The position numbers were made by a program, and so were the translations under genes. 34,677 nt of DNA from contig DCDD01000009.1 of the NCBI GenBank assembly GCA_002316235.1, positions 1 through 34,677 of the forward strand, in the 5' to 3' direction. Numbering within the stretch: position 1 is the first letter of the stretch; each line of letters begins with the position of its first letter. Under the pieces are notes generated by a model that was not told the DNA's origin, searched no databases, and saw only the letters and a list, made by a program, of their open reading frames with translations. Origin of the DNA: Bacteroidales bacterium UBA1064 (GTDB lineage: Bacteria > Bacteroidota > Bacteroidia > Bacteroidales > Tenuifilaceae). This document shows, in pieces, positions 9,006 to 16,714 of the stretch.

Positions 9006-9731
9006 ATGCGTTTATTTACTGAAAACCTGGTAAAACGGTATAAAACCCGAACTGTTGTTAAGGGCGTAAGCGTTGAGGTGAGCCAGGGTGAAATTGTCGG
9101 GCTGCTTGGGCCCAATGGCGCCGGAAAAACAACAACCTTCTACATGATTGTTGGGCTGGTTAAACCCAACGAGGGGAAAATTTTTGTTGATGATGTTGAA
9201 ATCACCGGCGAACCGGTTTACAAGCGCGCCCAGCGCGGTATAAGCTACCTGGCCCAGGAGGCTTCGGTTTTCAGGCACCTTAGCGTGGAGGATAACCTAA
9301 AAGCTGTTCTGGAGATGACCAAGTTCAGCAAGGAGTACCAGATGGAAAAGGTGGAGTCGCTTCTCACTGAATTTGGGCTGCAGAAAATAAGAAAGAGTAA
9401 GGGAATTCAACTTTCCGGCGGTGAACGGAGAAGAACCGAAATTGCACGTGCACTGGCGCTCAGTCCTAAGTTTATTCTTCTCGACGAGCCATTTGCCGGG
9501 GTTGACCCTATTGCCGTAGAGGATATTCAGAATATTGTTGCCCACCTTAAGGATAAGAACATCGGTATTCTTATTACCGATCACAACGTTCATGAAACGC
9601 TTTCAATTACCGACAGAGCATATTTGCTATACGACGGGGAAATACTTAAATCGGGAACATCCGAGGAGCTGGCCGACGACGAACAAGTTCGAAAGCTCTA
9701 CCTTGGCCAGAACTTCGAGCTTCGTAAATAA
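9006..9731 (+). CDS. lptB: LPS export ABC transporter ATP-binding protein LptB
   Basis: 241 aa, the cytosolic ATPase that drives LPS extraction from the inner membrane with LptF/LptG. Walker A GPNGAGKTT (35-43), ABC signature LSGGE (136-140), Walker B FILLDE (156-161) and H-loop His193 in ITDHNVHET are all intact. FAGVDPIAVEDIQ and ITDRAYLLYDGEIL are typical of LptB rather than of other ABC ATPases. It closes the cluster with kdsD and tatC. The membrane partners LptF and LptG are not in the window. Confidence 0.95.
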   Translation: MRLFTENLVKRYKTRTVVKGVSVEVSQGEIVGLLGPNGAGKTTTFYMIVGLVKPNEGKIFVDDVEITGEPVYKRAQRGISYLAQEASVFRHLSVEDNLKAVLEMTKFSKEYQMEKVESLLTEFGLQKIRKSKGIQLSGGERRRTEIARALALSPKFILLDEPFAGVDPIAVEDIQNIVAHLKDKNIGILITDHNVHETLSITDRAYLLYDGEILKSGTSEELADDEQVRKLYLGQNFELRK

Positions 9732-9756
9732 TTTTTCCTTTTAAGGCTACTCCCGG

Positions 9757-9786
9757 TTGGCTGCTTAAAAAAATCAGCTAACTTTG
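9757..9786 (+). promoter_or_regulatory. Promoter of tRNA-Leu
   Basis: TTG (9757-9759), a 19-nt spacer and TAACTTTG (9779-9786) form a clean Bacteroidetes -33/-7 promoter ending 11 nt before the mature tRNA. This is the best promoter match in the window and supports the phylum assignment. Confidence 0.7.
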
Positions 9787-9797
9787 CCAAAAATTAT

Positions 9798-9879
9798 GCG
9801 GATATGGCGTAATTGGTAGCCGCGCTAGACTTAGGATCTAGTGCCGTAAGGCGTGTGGGTTCGAGTCCCTCTATCCGCA
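9798..9879 (+). tRNA. tRNA-Leu (anticodon UAG)
   Basis: 82 nt. Acceptor stem GCGGATA (9798-9804) pairs with TATCCGC (9872-9878), discriminator A at 9879, and CCA is not encoded. Anticodon stem CTAGA/TCTAG encloses the loop CTTAGGA with anticodon TAG at 9832-9834. A long variable arm (around TGCCGTAAGGCGT) marks the class II Leu type. The T stem GTGGG/CCCTC has one apparent U-U mismatch, which is a small oddity. An exact promoter precedes it and a terminator follows 4 nt later, so it is a single-gene transcription unit. Confidence 0.96.
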
Positions 9880-9883
9880 CTTG

Positions 9884-9911
9884 ACCCGGAAAAGTTCCGG
9901 GTTTTTTGTTT
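9884..9911 (+). terminator. Intrinsic terminator of tRNA-Leu
   Basis: CCCGGA (9885-9890), loop AAAGT, TCCGGG (9896-9901), then TTTTTTGTTTT. An outer A-T pair extends the stem to 7 bp. Confidence 0.85.
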
Positions 9912-10110
9912 TGCTACCAGCCTTAATAGTTCCTCTCCCCTCAAATCCGCTATTTGTAGTCATAATAGCCCTTAACTCCATTGCCATTGTGGGGGGATTG
10001 GTGGTGAAGGTGTAAGCAATTCATTTTCCCGATTTACTGGCATTCAAAATTTTTACCTACTATTGTACGATTAAAGTTTTGCTACTACTTACAGCTAAAT
10101 CTGCCATCAC

Positions 10111-10584
10111 ATGAGCAAGGTTGCGCTTTTCCCGGGTTCGTTCGACCCTATTACAGTGGGACATGAATCGCTTGTGCTGCGCGCACTATCCATTTTCGAC
10201 AGGATAGTTGTTGCCATTGGCAACAATTCCAGCAAAAAATCGTACTTCGATATTGATTTACGCAAGGCCATGATTGAAAAGGTTTTTGCAAACGAACCCA
10301 GGGTTGAAATTATTTGCTATGACGGTTTAACGGTTGATATCTGCAACAAGCTGAATATAAACCACATCCTTCGTGGGCTTAGAACTGCAGCTGATTTTGA
10401 ATTTGAACGGGCCATAGCCCAGGTAAACAGGGCCATGTATCCCCATATTGATACTATTTTCCTACTTACCGCTCCTGAGCATACTTTTGTAAATTCCTCA
10501 GTTATCAGAGATATACTTCAGCACCACGGCGATGCCACTAAGTTTATTCCTGCCTCCATCAACATATACGACTATATGGGCTAA
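10111..10584 (+). CDS. coaD: Phosphopantetheine adenylyltransferase
   Basis: 157 aa, the usual length. It catalyses transfer of AMP from ATP to 4'-phosphopantetheine, the penultimate step of coenzyme A synthesis, in the cytosol. The nucleotidyltransferase motif is TVGH (T15-H18) after FPGSFDP, and the C-terminal signature VNSSVIRDI (~126-134) is present, as is ILRGLRTAADFEFE typical of CoaD. The start at ATG 10111 matches the family N-terminus. A weak CCTGC/GCAGG hairpin (10613-10626) follows. Confidence 0.97.
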   Translation: MSKVALFPGSFDPITVGHESLVLRALSIFDRIVVAIGNNSSKKSYFDIDLRKAMIEKVFANEPRVEIICYDGLTVDICNKLNINHILRGLRTAADFEFERAIAQVNRAMYPHIDTIFLLTAPEHTFVNSSVIRDILQHHGDATKFIPASINIYDYMG

Positions 10585-10684
10585 AACCCTGCAAAAACCC
10601 AAGGGTGGTTTACCTGCTTAGGCAGGATATTTGTTTACTCCACCGGTTAAAGCAATATTACCTAACATTCTAGCAAGGCTGAAA

Positions 10685-12094
10685 ATGAGAAATTTGGTGC
10701 TTTCCCTGTTGGTGTTTATTACTCTTGGAGTTACGGGAGTATTGGCTCAACAAGCCTTAGTTTACGGCACTGCGGCCGATTATGCCGGTACTGAGCTGGT
10801 TTTTTACACCTACTCCGACTACATCACGCTTACAGAAGTTGAAATTGGCAGATGCAGGGTAAAGGCAAATGGTAACTTTGAGGGGAGCGTTAAGGTTTTG
10901 GAAACAACCTACGTATTCAGCCATTTAGGGATTTACCGTATTTACTTTTTTGCCGAACCTGGTAAGCGTTACCAGCTGGTGCTTCCTGCAAGGGAGGAGA
11001 AGACAGAAGCTCAAAGGTTATCGCCATTTTTTAGGGAAACCGACTTGCAGGTTGGAGTTGCTAACATCAGCCAATCCGATATTAACTTTCTGGTTAATGC
11101 CTTTGATATTCGCTTTAATGCCCATTTTGACCAAATTGTAGCGGATACCTACCGGGGTAAGTCCCAGAATGTAGATTCGCTTATTAACGTGATGGAGGAA
11201 AAGTTTAAGAATGAGCCAAATTCCTACTTCAAGGCTTACCGCGAGTACCGGTATGGTCTGCTTCGGCAGGTTACCCTCAGCCGGAAATCGTCTGGAATTT
11301 CTAACGAGCTGTTTCTTAACAAGCCAATCCTTTACTCCAACCCCTCGTATATGGAGCTATTCAACCTGGTTTACGATAAGTACTTCATGTTCTTCTCACG
11401 TACCAGTACCGGGAATGCCATTTTCAGCACCATATCGCAGGAGAAAAGCCTAACCCAGCTAAAAAAACTCCTCGCCACCAATACAGTGCTCAGCAACGAC
11501 ACCCTAATGGAGCTGGTTATCCTCAAGTCGCTCTACGATGAGTTTTTTAGCAGTAACTTTTCGCGCTCGGCTCTGCTAACCCTTCTCGACTCGGTTTATC
11601 GCACAACTCAAATCCCCGAACATGCCATAATTGCCGAAAATATCCGAAGCCGAATTACCAAGTTGCTCCCCGGATTTGTGCCAAGTCCTTTCAAGCTGAA
11701 GGATGTAAACGGCCATGAAGTTACGCTCGACCAGCTTGAGGGAAAATACGTTTATCTGAACTTCTGCACCACTACCAGCTACACATGCCTTCAGGATTTT
11801 TCCTTGCTGGAAAAAATCTACCGGAAGTATAGAAAAAAATTAGAAATTGTTACCATTTCGGCGGATATGGAGAAAAAGGATTTGGAAAGTTTTCTTAAGA
11901 CTACCGGGTACAGCTGGACATTCCTGCACTTTGGAGAAAAACCCGACGTGATTAAGGATTTTGATGTGAGGGCTTACCCCACCTACTTCCTGATTGGCCC
12001 CGATAGAAAAATTATACTTTCTCCCGCTCCTTCGCCAAGGGAAGGGTTCGAGCAGCGATTTTTTGAGCTGCTCCGGAGCAGGGGCGAAATCTAG
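10685..12094 (+). CDS. Exported TlpA-like thioredoxin-fold protein with degenerate active site
   Basis: 469 aa from ATG 10685; an upstream in-frame TTG at 10631 would add 18 residues before the signal peptide and is unlikely. A signal peptide (residues 1-21, cleaved near VLAQQ) leads into ~300 residues of unrecognised, largely helical sequence. A C-terminal AhpC/TSA-thioredoxin domain (~330-465) shows FKLKDVNGHEVTLDQLEGKYVYLNF, the cis-Pro motif YPTYFLI (P432) and a TISAD strand. Where TlpA/ResA proteins have WCxxC, this protein reads S365-Y-T-C368, with an extra Cys at 361. The first, nucleophilic Cys is therefore replaced by Ser. It may be a binding or chaperone domain rather than a reductase, or use C361/C368; that is inference. 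Confidence 0.8.
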   Translation: MRNLVLSLLVFITLGVTGVLAQQALVYGTAADYAGTELVFYTYSDYITLTEVEIGRCRVKANGNFEGSVKVLETTYVFSHLGIYRIYFFAEPGKRYQLVLPAREEKTEAQRLSPFFRETDLQVGVANISQSDINFLVNAFDIRFNAHFDQIVADTYRGKSQNVDSLINVMEEKFKNEPNSYFKAYREYRYGLLRQVTLSRKSSGISNELFLNKPILYSNPSYMELFNLVYDKYFMFFSRTSTGNAIFSTISQEKSLTQLKKLLATNTVLSNDTLMELVILKSLYDEFFSSNFSRSALLTLLDSVYRTTQIPEHAIIAENIRSRITKLLPGFVPSPFKLKDVNGHEVTLDQLEGKYVYLNFCTTTSYTCLQDFSLLEKIYRKYRKKLEIVTISADMEKKDLESFLKTTGYSWTFLHFGEKPDVIKDFDVRAYPTYFLIGPDRKIILSPAPSPREGFEQRFFELLRSRGEI

Positions 12095-12714
12095 CTTCGT
12101 AAACTCGCAAATACCATCCGGATAGATGGGTAGGAGTCTTTCAAACGGTTTTCAACCCCATCTGCATCAACCCATTCAGCTATTTCAATATCTTCCTCAA
12201 CCTGAGGCTTCAGGCTGAGAGTGCCCCTAACCTGCATCAAAAACCAGTGGGTTTGCTTGAGCATAGTGTTTCCCTTCTCCTCGTAGGTGTGGTAGGTGCA
12301 TGTAAGCGGGCGGACAACCGTTAGACCTGAAATTCCTGTTTCCTCCTCCACTTCGCGCAAGCCTGCCTCAACAGGGGTTTCTGAAGGTTCGACCTTCCCC
12401 TTTGGTAGATCCCATTTTCCGCGTCGGTATATCATCAGATACTGTCCAGCGTTATTCCGCACCAACCCTCCGGCAGCTGCAAGGAACTTAAACTGAGAGG
12501 TAAACCAGGAGAAGAGCTTATCCACGCTGCCGTTACCAACAAAAACATTACAAATTGCCGGGTGACTTTGAAAAATTTTGACTAACTTTGGAATGTCGTA
12601 GCTGGAGGCATGTCCCAAAAAATACCCTTTTTCGTTGCCAACGAAGTAACCAGCCAAATCCGATGTGATGGTAAACCTCCTATCGTTGAAAAATATGACG
12701 TACTCTGAAGCCAT
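12091..12714 (-). CDS. NUDIX hydrolase
   Basis: 207 aa. The Nudix box G106-K-V-E-P-S-E ... REVEEETGI (106-128) fits GX5EX7REUXEEXGU completely, so the metal-binding and catalytic residues are present. The ~80-residue N-terminal part is not part of the Nudix fold and is unrecognised. The substrate is probably a nucleoside diphosphate derivative but cannot be read from sequence. The ATG at 12714 is the only credible start (next Met is residue 94), so its 5' end overlaps the start of the divergent pyrE by 20 bp. Its stop overlaps the last codons of the preceding convergent gene by 4 bp. Confidence 0.93.
   Translation of the reverse strand: MASEYVIFFNDRRFTITSDLAGYFVGNEKGYFLGHASSYDIPKLVKIFQSHPAICNVFVGNGSVDKLFSWFTSQFKFLAAAGGLVRNNAGQYLMIYRRGKWDLPKGKVEPSETPVEAGLREVEEETGISGLTVVRPLTCTYHTYEEKGNTMLKQTHWFLMQVRGTLSLKPQVEEDIEIAEWVDADGVENRLKDSYPSIRMVFASLRS
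12583..12590 (+). promoter_or_regulatory. Putative -7 element for pyrE
   Basis: TAACTTTG matches the consensus 104 bp before the pyrE ATG, inside the NUDIX coding sequence. No convincing -33 element is seen at the right distance. Confidence 0.3.
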
Positions 12715-13348
12715 AAATGCTGAATCAATCGCTGCAAATTTACTAAAAATTAAGGCAATTCGTTTAAGTCCGACAGCTCCTTTTACCTGGGCTTCGGGTC
12801 TTAAATCGCCAATATACTGCGATAACCGAATAACCCTTTCCTATCCGGATGTTCGAAACCGGATATGCAACGCCTTTGTGGAGCTTGTTCGTCGGTTGTA
12901 TCCCGACGTCGAGCTGGTTGCGGGAGTGGCTACCGGTGCAATAGCCCACGGAATGCTTGTTGCCGACAGGCTTAACCTGCCGTTCGTTTATGTTAGATCG
13001 TCACCCAAATCGCATGGGCTAGCCAACAGGATTGAAGGGGAATACCGTCGTGAGCAAAAAGTGGTGGTAATTGAAGACCTCATTTCAACCGGTCAGAGCA
13101 GCATTGCGGCGGTTGAAGCCCTAAAGGAAGCTGGCTGTAATGTGCTGGGGCTTTTGGCTATATTCAGCTACCAGCTTGAACAAGCTGATGAAAATTTTAC
13201 CAGCGCCGGTGTTGAGCTTACCACTCTTACGAACTATAGCGAACTTATAGGGGTGGCTGTCAGTACAGGCGTTGTGAATGCCAGCCAGCTGCAGCTCCTG
13301 ATGTCGTGGCACGAAAACCCTGAATCATGGGGAAATATAACCTTGTAG
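12695..13348 (+). CDS. pyrE: Orotate phosphoribosyltransferase
   Basis: 217 aa. It joins orotate and PRPP to give orotidine 5'-phosphate in pyrimidine synthesis. The family motifs are FTWASGLKSPIYCDNR (~30-45), GVATGAIAHG (77-86) and the PRPP-binding loop VVVIEDLISTGQSS (123-136). ATG 12695 gives an N-terminus of typical length ahead of the conserved LLKIKAI; an ATG at 12665 would add 10 residues of no family resemblance. There is no usable start further downstream, so the overlap with the divergent NUDIX gene is real if both genes are expressed. No pyrimidine attenuator is visible upstream. Confidence 0.95.
   Translation: MTYSEAINAESIAANLLKIKAIRLSPTAPFTWASGLKSPIYCDNRITLSYPDVRNRICNAFVELVRRLYPDVELVAGVATGAIAHGMLVADRLNLPFVYVRSSPKSHGLANRIEGEYRREQKVVVIEDLISTGQSSIAAVEALKEAGCNVLGLLAIFSYQLEQADENFTSAGVELTTLTNYSELIGVAVSTGVVNASQLQLLMSWHENPESWGNITL
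12735..12742 (-). promoter_or_regulatory. Putative -7 element for the NUDIX gene
   Basis: On the minus strand TAAATTTG matches the consensus, 20 bp upstream of the NUDIX ATG and inside the pyrE coding sequence. It predicts a leader of about 14 nt. No good -33 element. Confidence 0.35.
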
Positions 13349-13431
13349 GCTGAATTTCTCTTTGGCGGGCATAAATATATTTCGTTCATTTTATTACCTT
13401 TAGCCTAATTTTCAACTAAACGGGTGCTAGC

Positions 13432-13956
13432 ATGCCCATCATTGGCACGAAATACAGACTCTTCATATTTGTTGTTGAGAGCAACCCCGATTGTGTTGCC
13501 AGGTTGATGCAAGGCCTGGAAGTTCCTGAACAATCCCTAATAAAGGCATTCTCGAGCGGAGAGAGTTTTATTGATTTTTTCCCCAAGTCCAAAATCCCCA
13601 AAAGAAAGCTAATTCTGATTTTTTTGGGCTATACCTTTTCCGATGAGGCCAACCAAAACATGATGAACGGTATCGAAATTCTAGAAACCGTTAAAATGCT
13701 TAACCCTGCTGTTCATGTTGTAATGCTAACCCACAACGGCGAGCAGGAGTACGGTGGTCATGCAAAAAGCATGGGGGCCAACAGCTGCATTATGAAGGAC
13801 GAAAGCATGGTAATCAGAGCCAACAGCCTTATCAGGTTACTTCTAAGCGAAAAGAAATTGGGCAATAGGCGACGTCAGCTTAAAGTTGCAGCGGTTAGCT
13901 GGTTAGTTGCGCTGGTTTGCTTTTTACTCTCCGTTGGTGTTTGCTGCTTTTCCTAG
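13432..13956 (+). CDS. Membrane-anchored receiver-like protein lacking the phospho-acceptor Asp
   Basis: 174 aa. Residues ~8-138 follow the CheY-like receiver pattern: FIFVVESNPD (first strand and acidic site), LILIFLGYTF (third strand), NGIEILETVKMLNP, VVMLT (T100) and CIMKDES (K122). The Asp that should end the third strand is Gly66 (LGY where LDY is expected), so classical phosphorylation is not possible. A basic linker KKLGNRRRQLK (~141-151) precedes one strong membrane helix (~152-172) that ends two residues before the C-terminus. This is a receiver fold tethered by a tail anchor with no output domain. It lies between pyrE and htpG without evident operon partners. Role unknown; a scaffold or docking role is inference. 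Confidence 0.7.
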   Translation: MPIIGTKYRLFIFVVESNPDCVARLMQGLEVPEQSLIKAFSSGESFIDFFPKSKIPKRKLILIFLGYTFSDEANQNMMNGIEILETVKMLNPAVHVVMLTHNGEQEYGGHAKSMGANSCIMKDESMVIRANSLIRLLLSEKKLGNRRRQLKVAAVSWLVALVCFLLSVGVCCFS

Positions 13957-14149
13957 CCAACCTGCCAAAATTGCGCCTACCGTGTCCGCTTGGCAGTTGT
14001 ATTAAGAATCACCCGACAAAGTGTAATTATCAATAAATCAACATGATGATAATCATTTTCTATGCCCTACCCGGTGGTAAATTTTGTATGGCATTCAACT
14101 TGCAGGTAGAGGCTGGAAAAAATTTGTTAAACCTTTAAATGTGGATGCA

Positions 14150-16204
14150 ATGCAAACGGGTAAAATTGGGGTAACAACGGAGAATATTTTCCCGATCATC
14201 AAAAAGTTTCTCTATTCCGAGCACGAGATATTTCTGAGGGAGCTCATATCGAATGCCGTTGATGCTACACAGAAGTTGAAAACGCTGGCATCGGTGGGCG
14301 ATTACAAGGGCGAGGTGGGCGATACAACCATCAGGGTTAAGCTCGATAAAAAAGCTGGAACCCTCACCATCAGCGATAGCGGGGTGGGCATGACAGCCGA
14401 CGAGATTGATAAGTACATCAACCAGATTGCCTTCTCGGGCGCCGAGGAGTTTATGGAGAAGTACAAGAATCAGGCCAACGGCATCATCGGACACTTTGGC
14501 CTTGGGTTTTACTCATCATTCATGGTGAGCGACAAGGTGGAAATTGTAACCAAATCGTGGCGCGACGATGCCGGAGCAGTTAAATGGTCATGTGACGGCT
14601 CACCCGAGTTTGCCATTGAGGAGGCAACCCGCAGCTCGCGTGGAACCGATGTTATTCTTCACATCAGCGATGAGTCGAAGGAATTTCTTGAGGAGTCGCG
14701 CATTAGCGAGTTGCTGCTCAAGTACTGTCGTTTTCTACCCATTCCCATTGCCTTTGGCACCATCAAAGAGTGGAAGGATGGCAAGGAGGTTGACACCGGC
14801 AAGGAAAAAATCATCAACGAAACCAACCCACTTTGGGTGCGTAAGCCGGTTGACCTCACCGAGGAGGACTACATGAACTTTTACCGCAATCTCTATCCAA
14901 CGCAGGAGGACCCTCTATTTTATATCCACCTGAACGTGGATTACCCTTTCCACCTCACCGGAATTCTCTACTTCCCACGCATAAAAACCAACTTCGACAT
15001 TCAAAAAAACAGGATACAGCTCTACTCCAACCAGGTTTACGTTACCGATTCGGTTGAAGGTATTGTGCCCGAATTTCTAACCCTGCTGCACGGGGTGATA
15101 GACTCCCCCGATATTCCCCTTAACGTTTCGCGAAGCTACCTGCAAAGCGATTCCAACGTAAAGAAAATATCGAGCCATATCACCAAAAAGGTGGCCGACA
15201 GGCTGCAGGAAATTTTTAAGAACGACCGCGAGCAGTTCGAGAAGAAGTGGGACGACCTGAAGCTGTTCATCACCTTCGGAATGATTACCGACGAGAAGTT
15301 CTACGAACGTGCCGAGAAGTTTGCCCTTCTCAAGAATGTGGATGGGAAGTACTTCACCCTTGAGGAGTACGAGAAGCTGGTTAAGGACAACCAGACCGAC
15401 CGGAATAAGAATGTAATTTACCTTTATGCCAGCGATAGGGAAGCCCAGCACAGCTACATTGAGGAGGCTAAGAACCGTGGGTACGACGTTCTGCTGATAG
15501 ATGGGCAGCTCGATCCGCACTTCATAAACACGCTGGAGAGCAAGCTTAAGGATACCCGTTTTGCCAGGGTTGACTCCGACGTGGTTGACAAGCTGATATC
15601 CAAGGAGGAAACCCGTGAGGTTAGCCTGTCTGCTGAAGAGCAGGATGACTTGCGGGCTGTTTTCGAGGGTGCGCTTCCCGAAGGCGACCATTACTGGGTT
15701 TCGTTTGAAGAGCTGGGCGAAACCGCTAACCCCGTTATCATTACTCATTCGGAGTTCATGCGCCGAATGAAGGATATGGCTGCCATGAGCCCAACCGCTA
15801 GCTTTTACGATAAAATGCCCGATAGCCACAACCTGGTGGTGAACACCGCACACCCGTTGGTGAAAGCCATTGTTGAAGCTAAGAATAAGCAGGTTGGCGG
15901 TAAGCTGAAGGAGCTAAACGCCGGCATTGAGCCTCTAAAGGTTAGCGTTGATGAGCTGCATAAAGCCCAGATGGAAAAGAAGGAGGAAGAAATTCCTCAG
16001 GCTCAGAAGGAGGAACTTGCCGAAAGGGAGAAGCAGCTCGAGGAGCTGAAGGAGGAGAGGCGCAATTTACTCAAGAATTTCGGACGTGAGTACAAGCTGG
16101 TTAAGGAGCTAACCGATTTGGCCATGCTGGCAAACAACATGCTTAAAGGTGAGGATTTAAGTCGGTTTGTGAAGCGCAGCCTCGAGTTGATAAAAACAGA
16201 ATAA
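14150..16204 (+). CDS. htpG: Molecular chaperone HtpG (Hsp90)
   Basis: 684 aa from ATG 14150 (MQTGKIGVTTENIFPII); an upstream ATG at 14084 would add 22 residues with no Hsp90 similarity. The N-terminal GHKL ATPase motifs are intact: ELISNAVDA (E31, N35), DSGVGMT (D76) and GHFGLGFYSSFMV (114-126). The middle domain (RIKTNFDIQKNRIQLYSNQVYVTD, LNVSRSYLQSD) follows, then the C-terminal dimerisation region. It is about 60 residues longer than E. coli HtpG, partly owing to a highly charged helical segment at ~610-655 rich in Glu and Lys. No CIRCE-type inverted repeat is seen upstream. Confidence 0.97.
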   Translation: MQTGKIGVTTENIFPIIKKFLYSEHEIFLRELISNAVDATQKLKTLASVGDYKGEVGDTTIRVKLDKKAGTLTISDSGVGMTADEIDKYINQIAFSGAEEFMEKYKNQANGIIGHFGLGFYSSFMVSDKVEIVTKSWRDDAGAVKWSCDGSPEFAIEEATRSSRGTDVILHISDESKEFLEESRISELLLKYCRFLPIPIAFGTIKEWKDGKEVDTGKEKIINETNPLWVRKPVDLTEEDYMNFYRNLYPTQEDPLFYIHLNVDYPFHLTGILYFPRIKTNFDIQKNRIQLYSNQVYVTDSVEGIVPEFLTLLHGVIDSPDIPLNVSRSYLQSDSNVKKISSHITKKVADRLQEIFKNDREQFEKKWDDLKLFITFGMITDEKFYERAEKFALLKNVDGKYFTLEEYEKLVKDNQTDRNKNVIYLYASDREAQHSYIEEAKNRGYDVLLIDGQLDPHFINTLESKLKDTRFARVDSDVVDKLISKEETREVSLSAEEQDDLRAVFEGALPEGDHYWVSFEELGETANPVIITHSEFMRRMKDMAAMSPTASFYDKMPDSHNLVVNTAHPLVKAIVEAKNKQVGGKLKELNAGIEPLKVSVDELHKAQMEKKEEEIPQAQKEELAEREKQLEELKEERRNLLKNFGREYKLVKELTDLAMLANNMLKGEDLSRFVKRSLELIKTE

Positions 16205-16714
16205 CCACGTTATTCATTTTCTACCACAACCAATGGCCTAGGGGTTAGGTCTGAATTTTGAGGCCTGACCCCCTTTTTGGCTAAAAAGCCTTGATGCTGG
16301 TGAACCCCTCATCGCTTGTCCATGTTGAACGGGCAGAAGAGCAGCCGAGCGGGTTGGCTTGAAGGAAAAATTTAGCGTTTTGCCTTATGGCATAGCAGAA
16401 GCCTAACATGTAGGCATGGGGTTGTCTTTGAAGTAGATAACCCCTGGAGTTACAGTTACAATCAAATTTTTTCTACGGTTCGGGACACCCTTGTTTTCTT
16501 GCTTTCCTGCAGCATCGTATGGTAATAATTTATCATTTACTCGTACTCGATGGGCAGGAGTTTGATGCCTGTTTTTTTGATGGTAGAGCGACAGCGTTGA
16601 TCATTAAAACAAGTGTTGGAGCTGCATTTGGCTTTTTCCCATTTTAAGGAGGTAGGCCCAGCTGCACGAGTACTGTAAATATTTATCCGGTGTGCATTCA
16701 TAAACATGTTGCTG
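16205..16714. other. 510-bp intergenic region between convergent htpG and the permease gene
   Basis: Apart from the htpG terminator it contains one further clear hairpin: GGGGTTGTC (16418-16426), 9-nt loop, GATAACCCC (16436-16444), 9 bp with one G-U, not followed by a T tract. No ORF with protein-like composition was found, and no clear terminator for the permease. Possibly an untranslated RNA or a decayed gene; nothing more can be supported. Confidence 0.5.
16241..16278 (+). terminator. Intrinsic terminator of htpG
   Basis: GGGGTTAGG (16241-16249) pairs with CCTGACCCC (16264-16272), with one G-U pair, and is followed by C and TTTTT. It lies 37 bp after the htpG stop. Confidence 0.75.

Noticed and set aside
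13962..13996. CTGCCAA/TTGGCAG inverted repeat after the receiver-like gene as a terminator
   Set aside because: Only 7 bp with a 21-nt loop and no T tract.
15077..15853. 258-codon minus-strand ORF inside htpG
   Set aside because: Antisense shadow of a fully conserved Hsp90 gene, low-complexity hydrophobic composition, no start signals.
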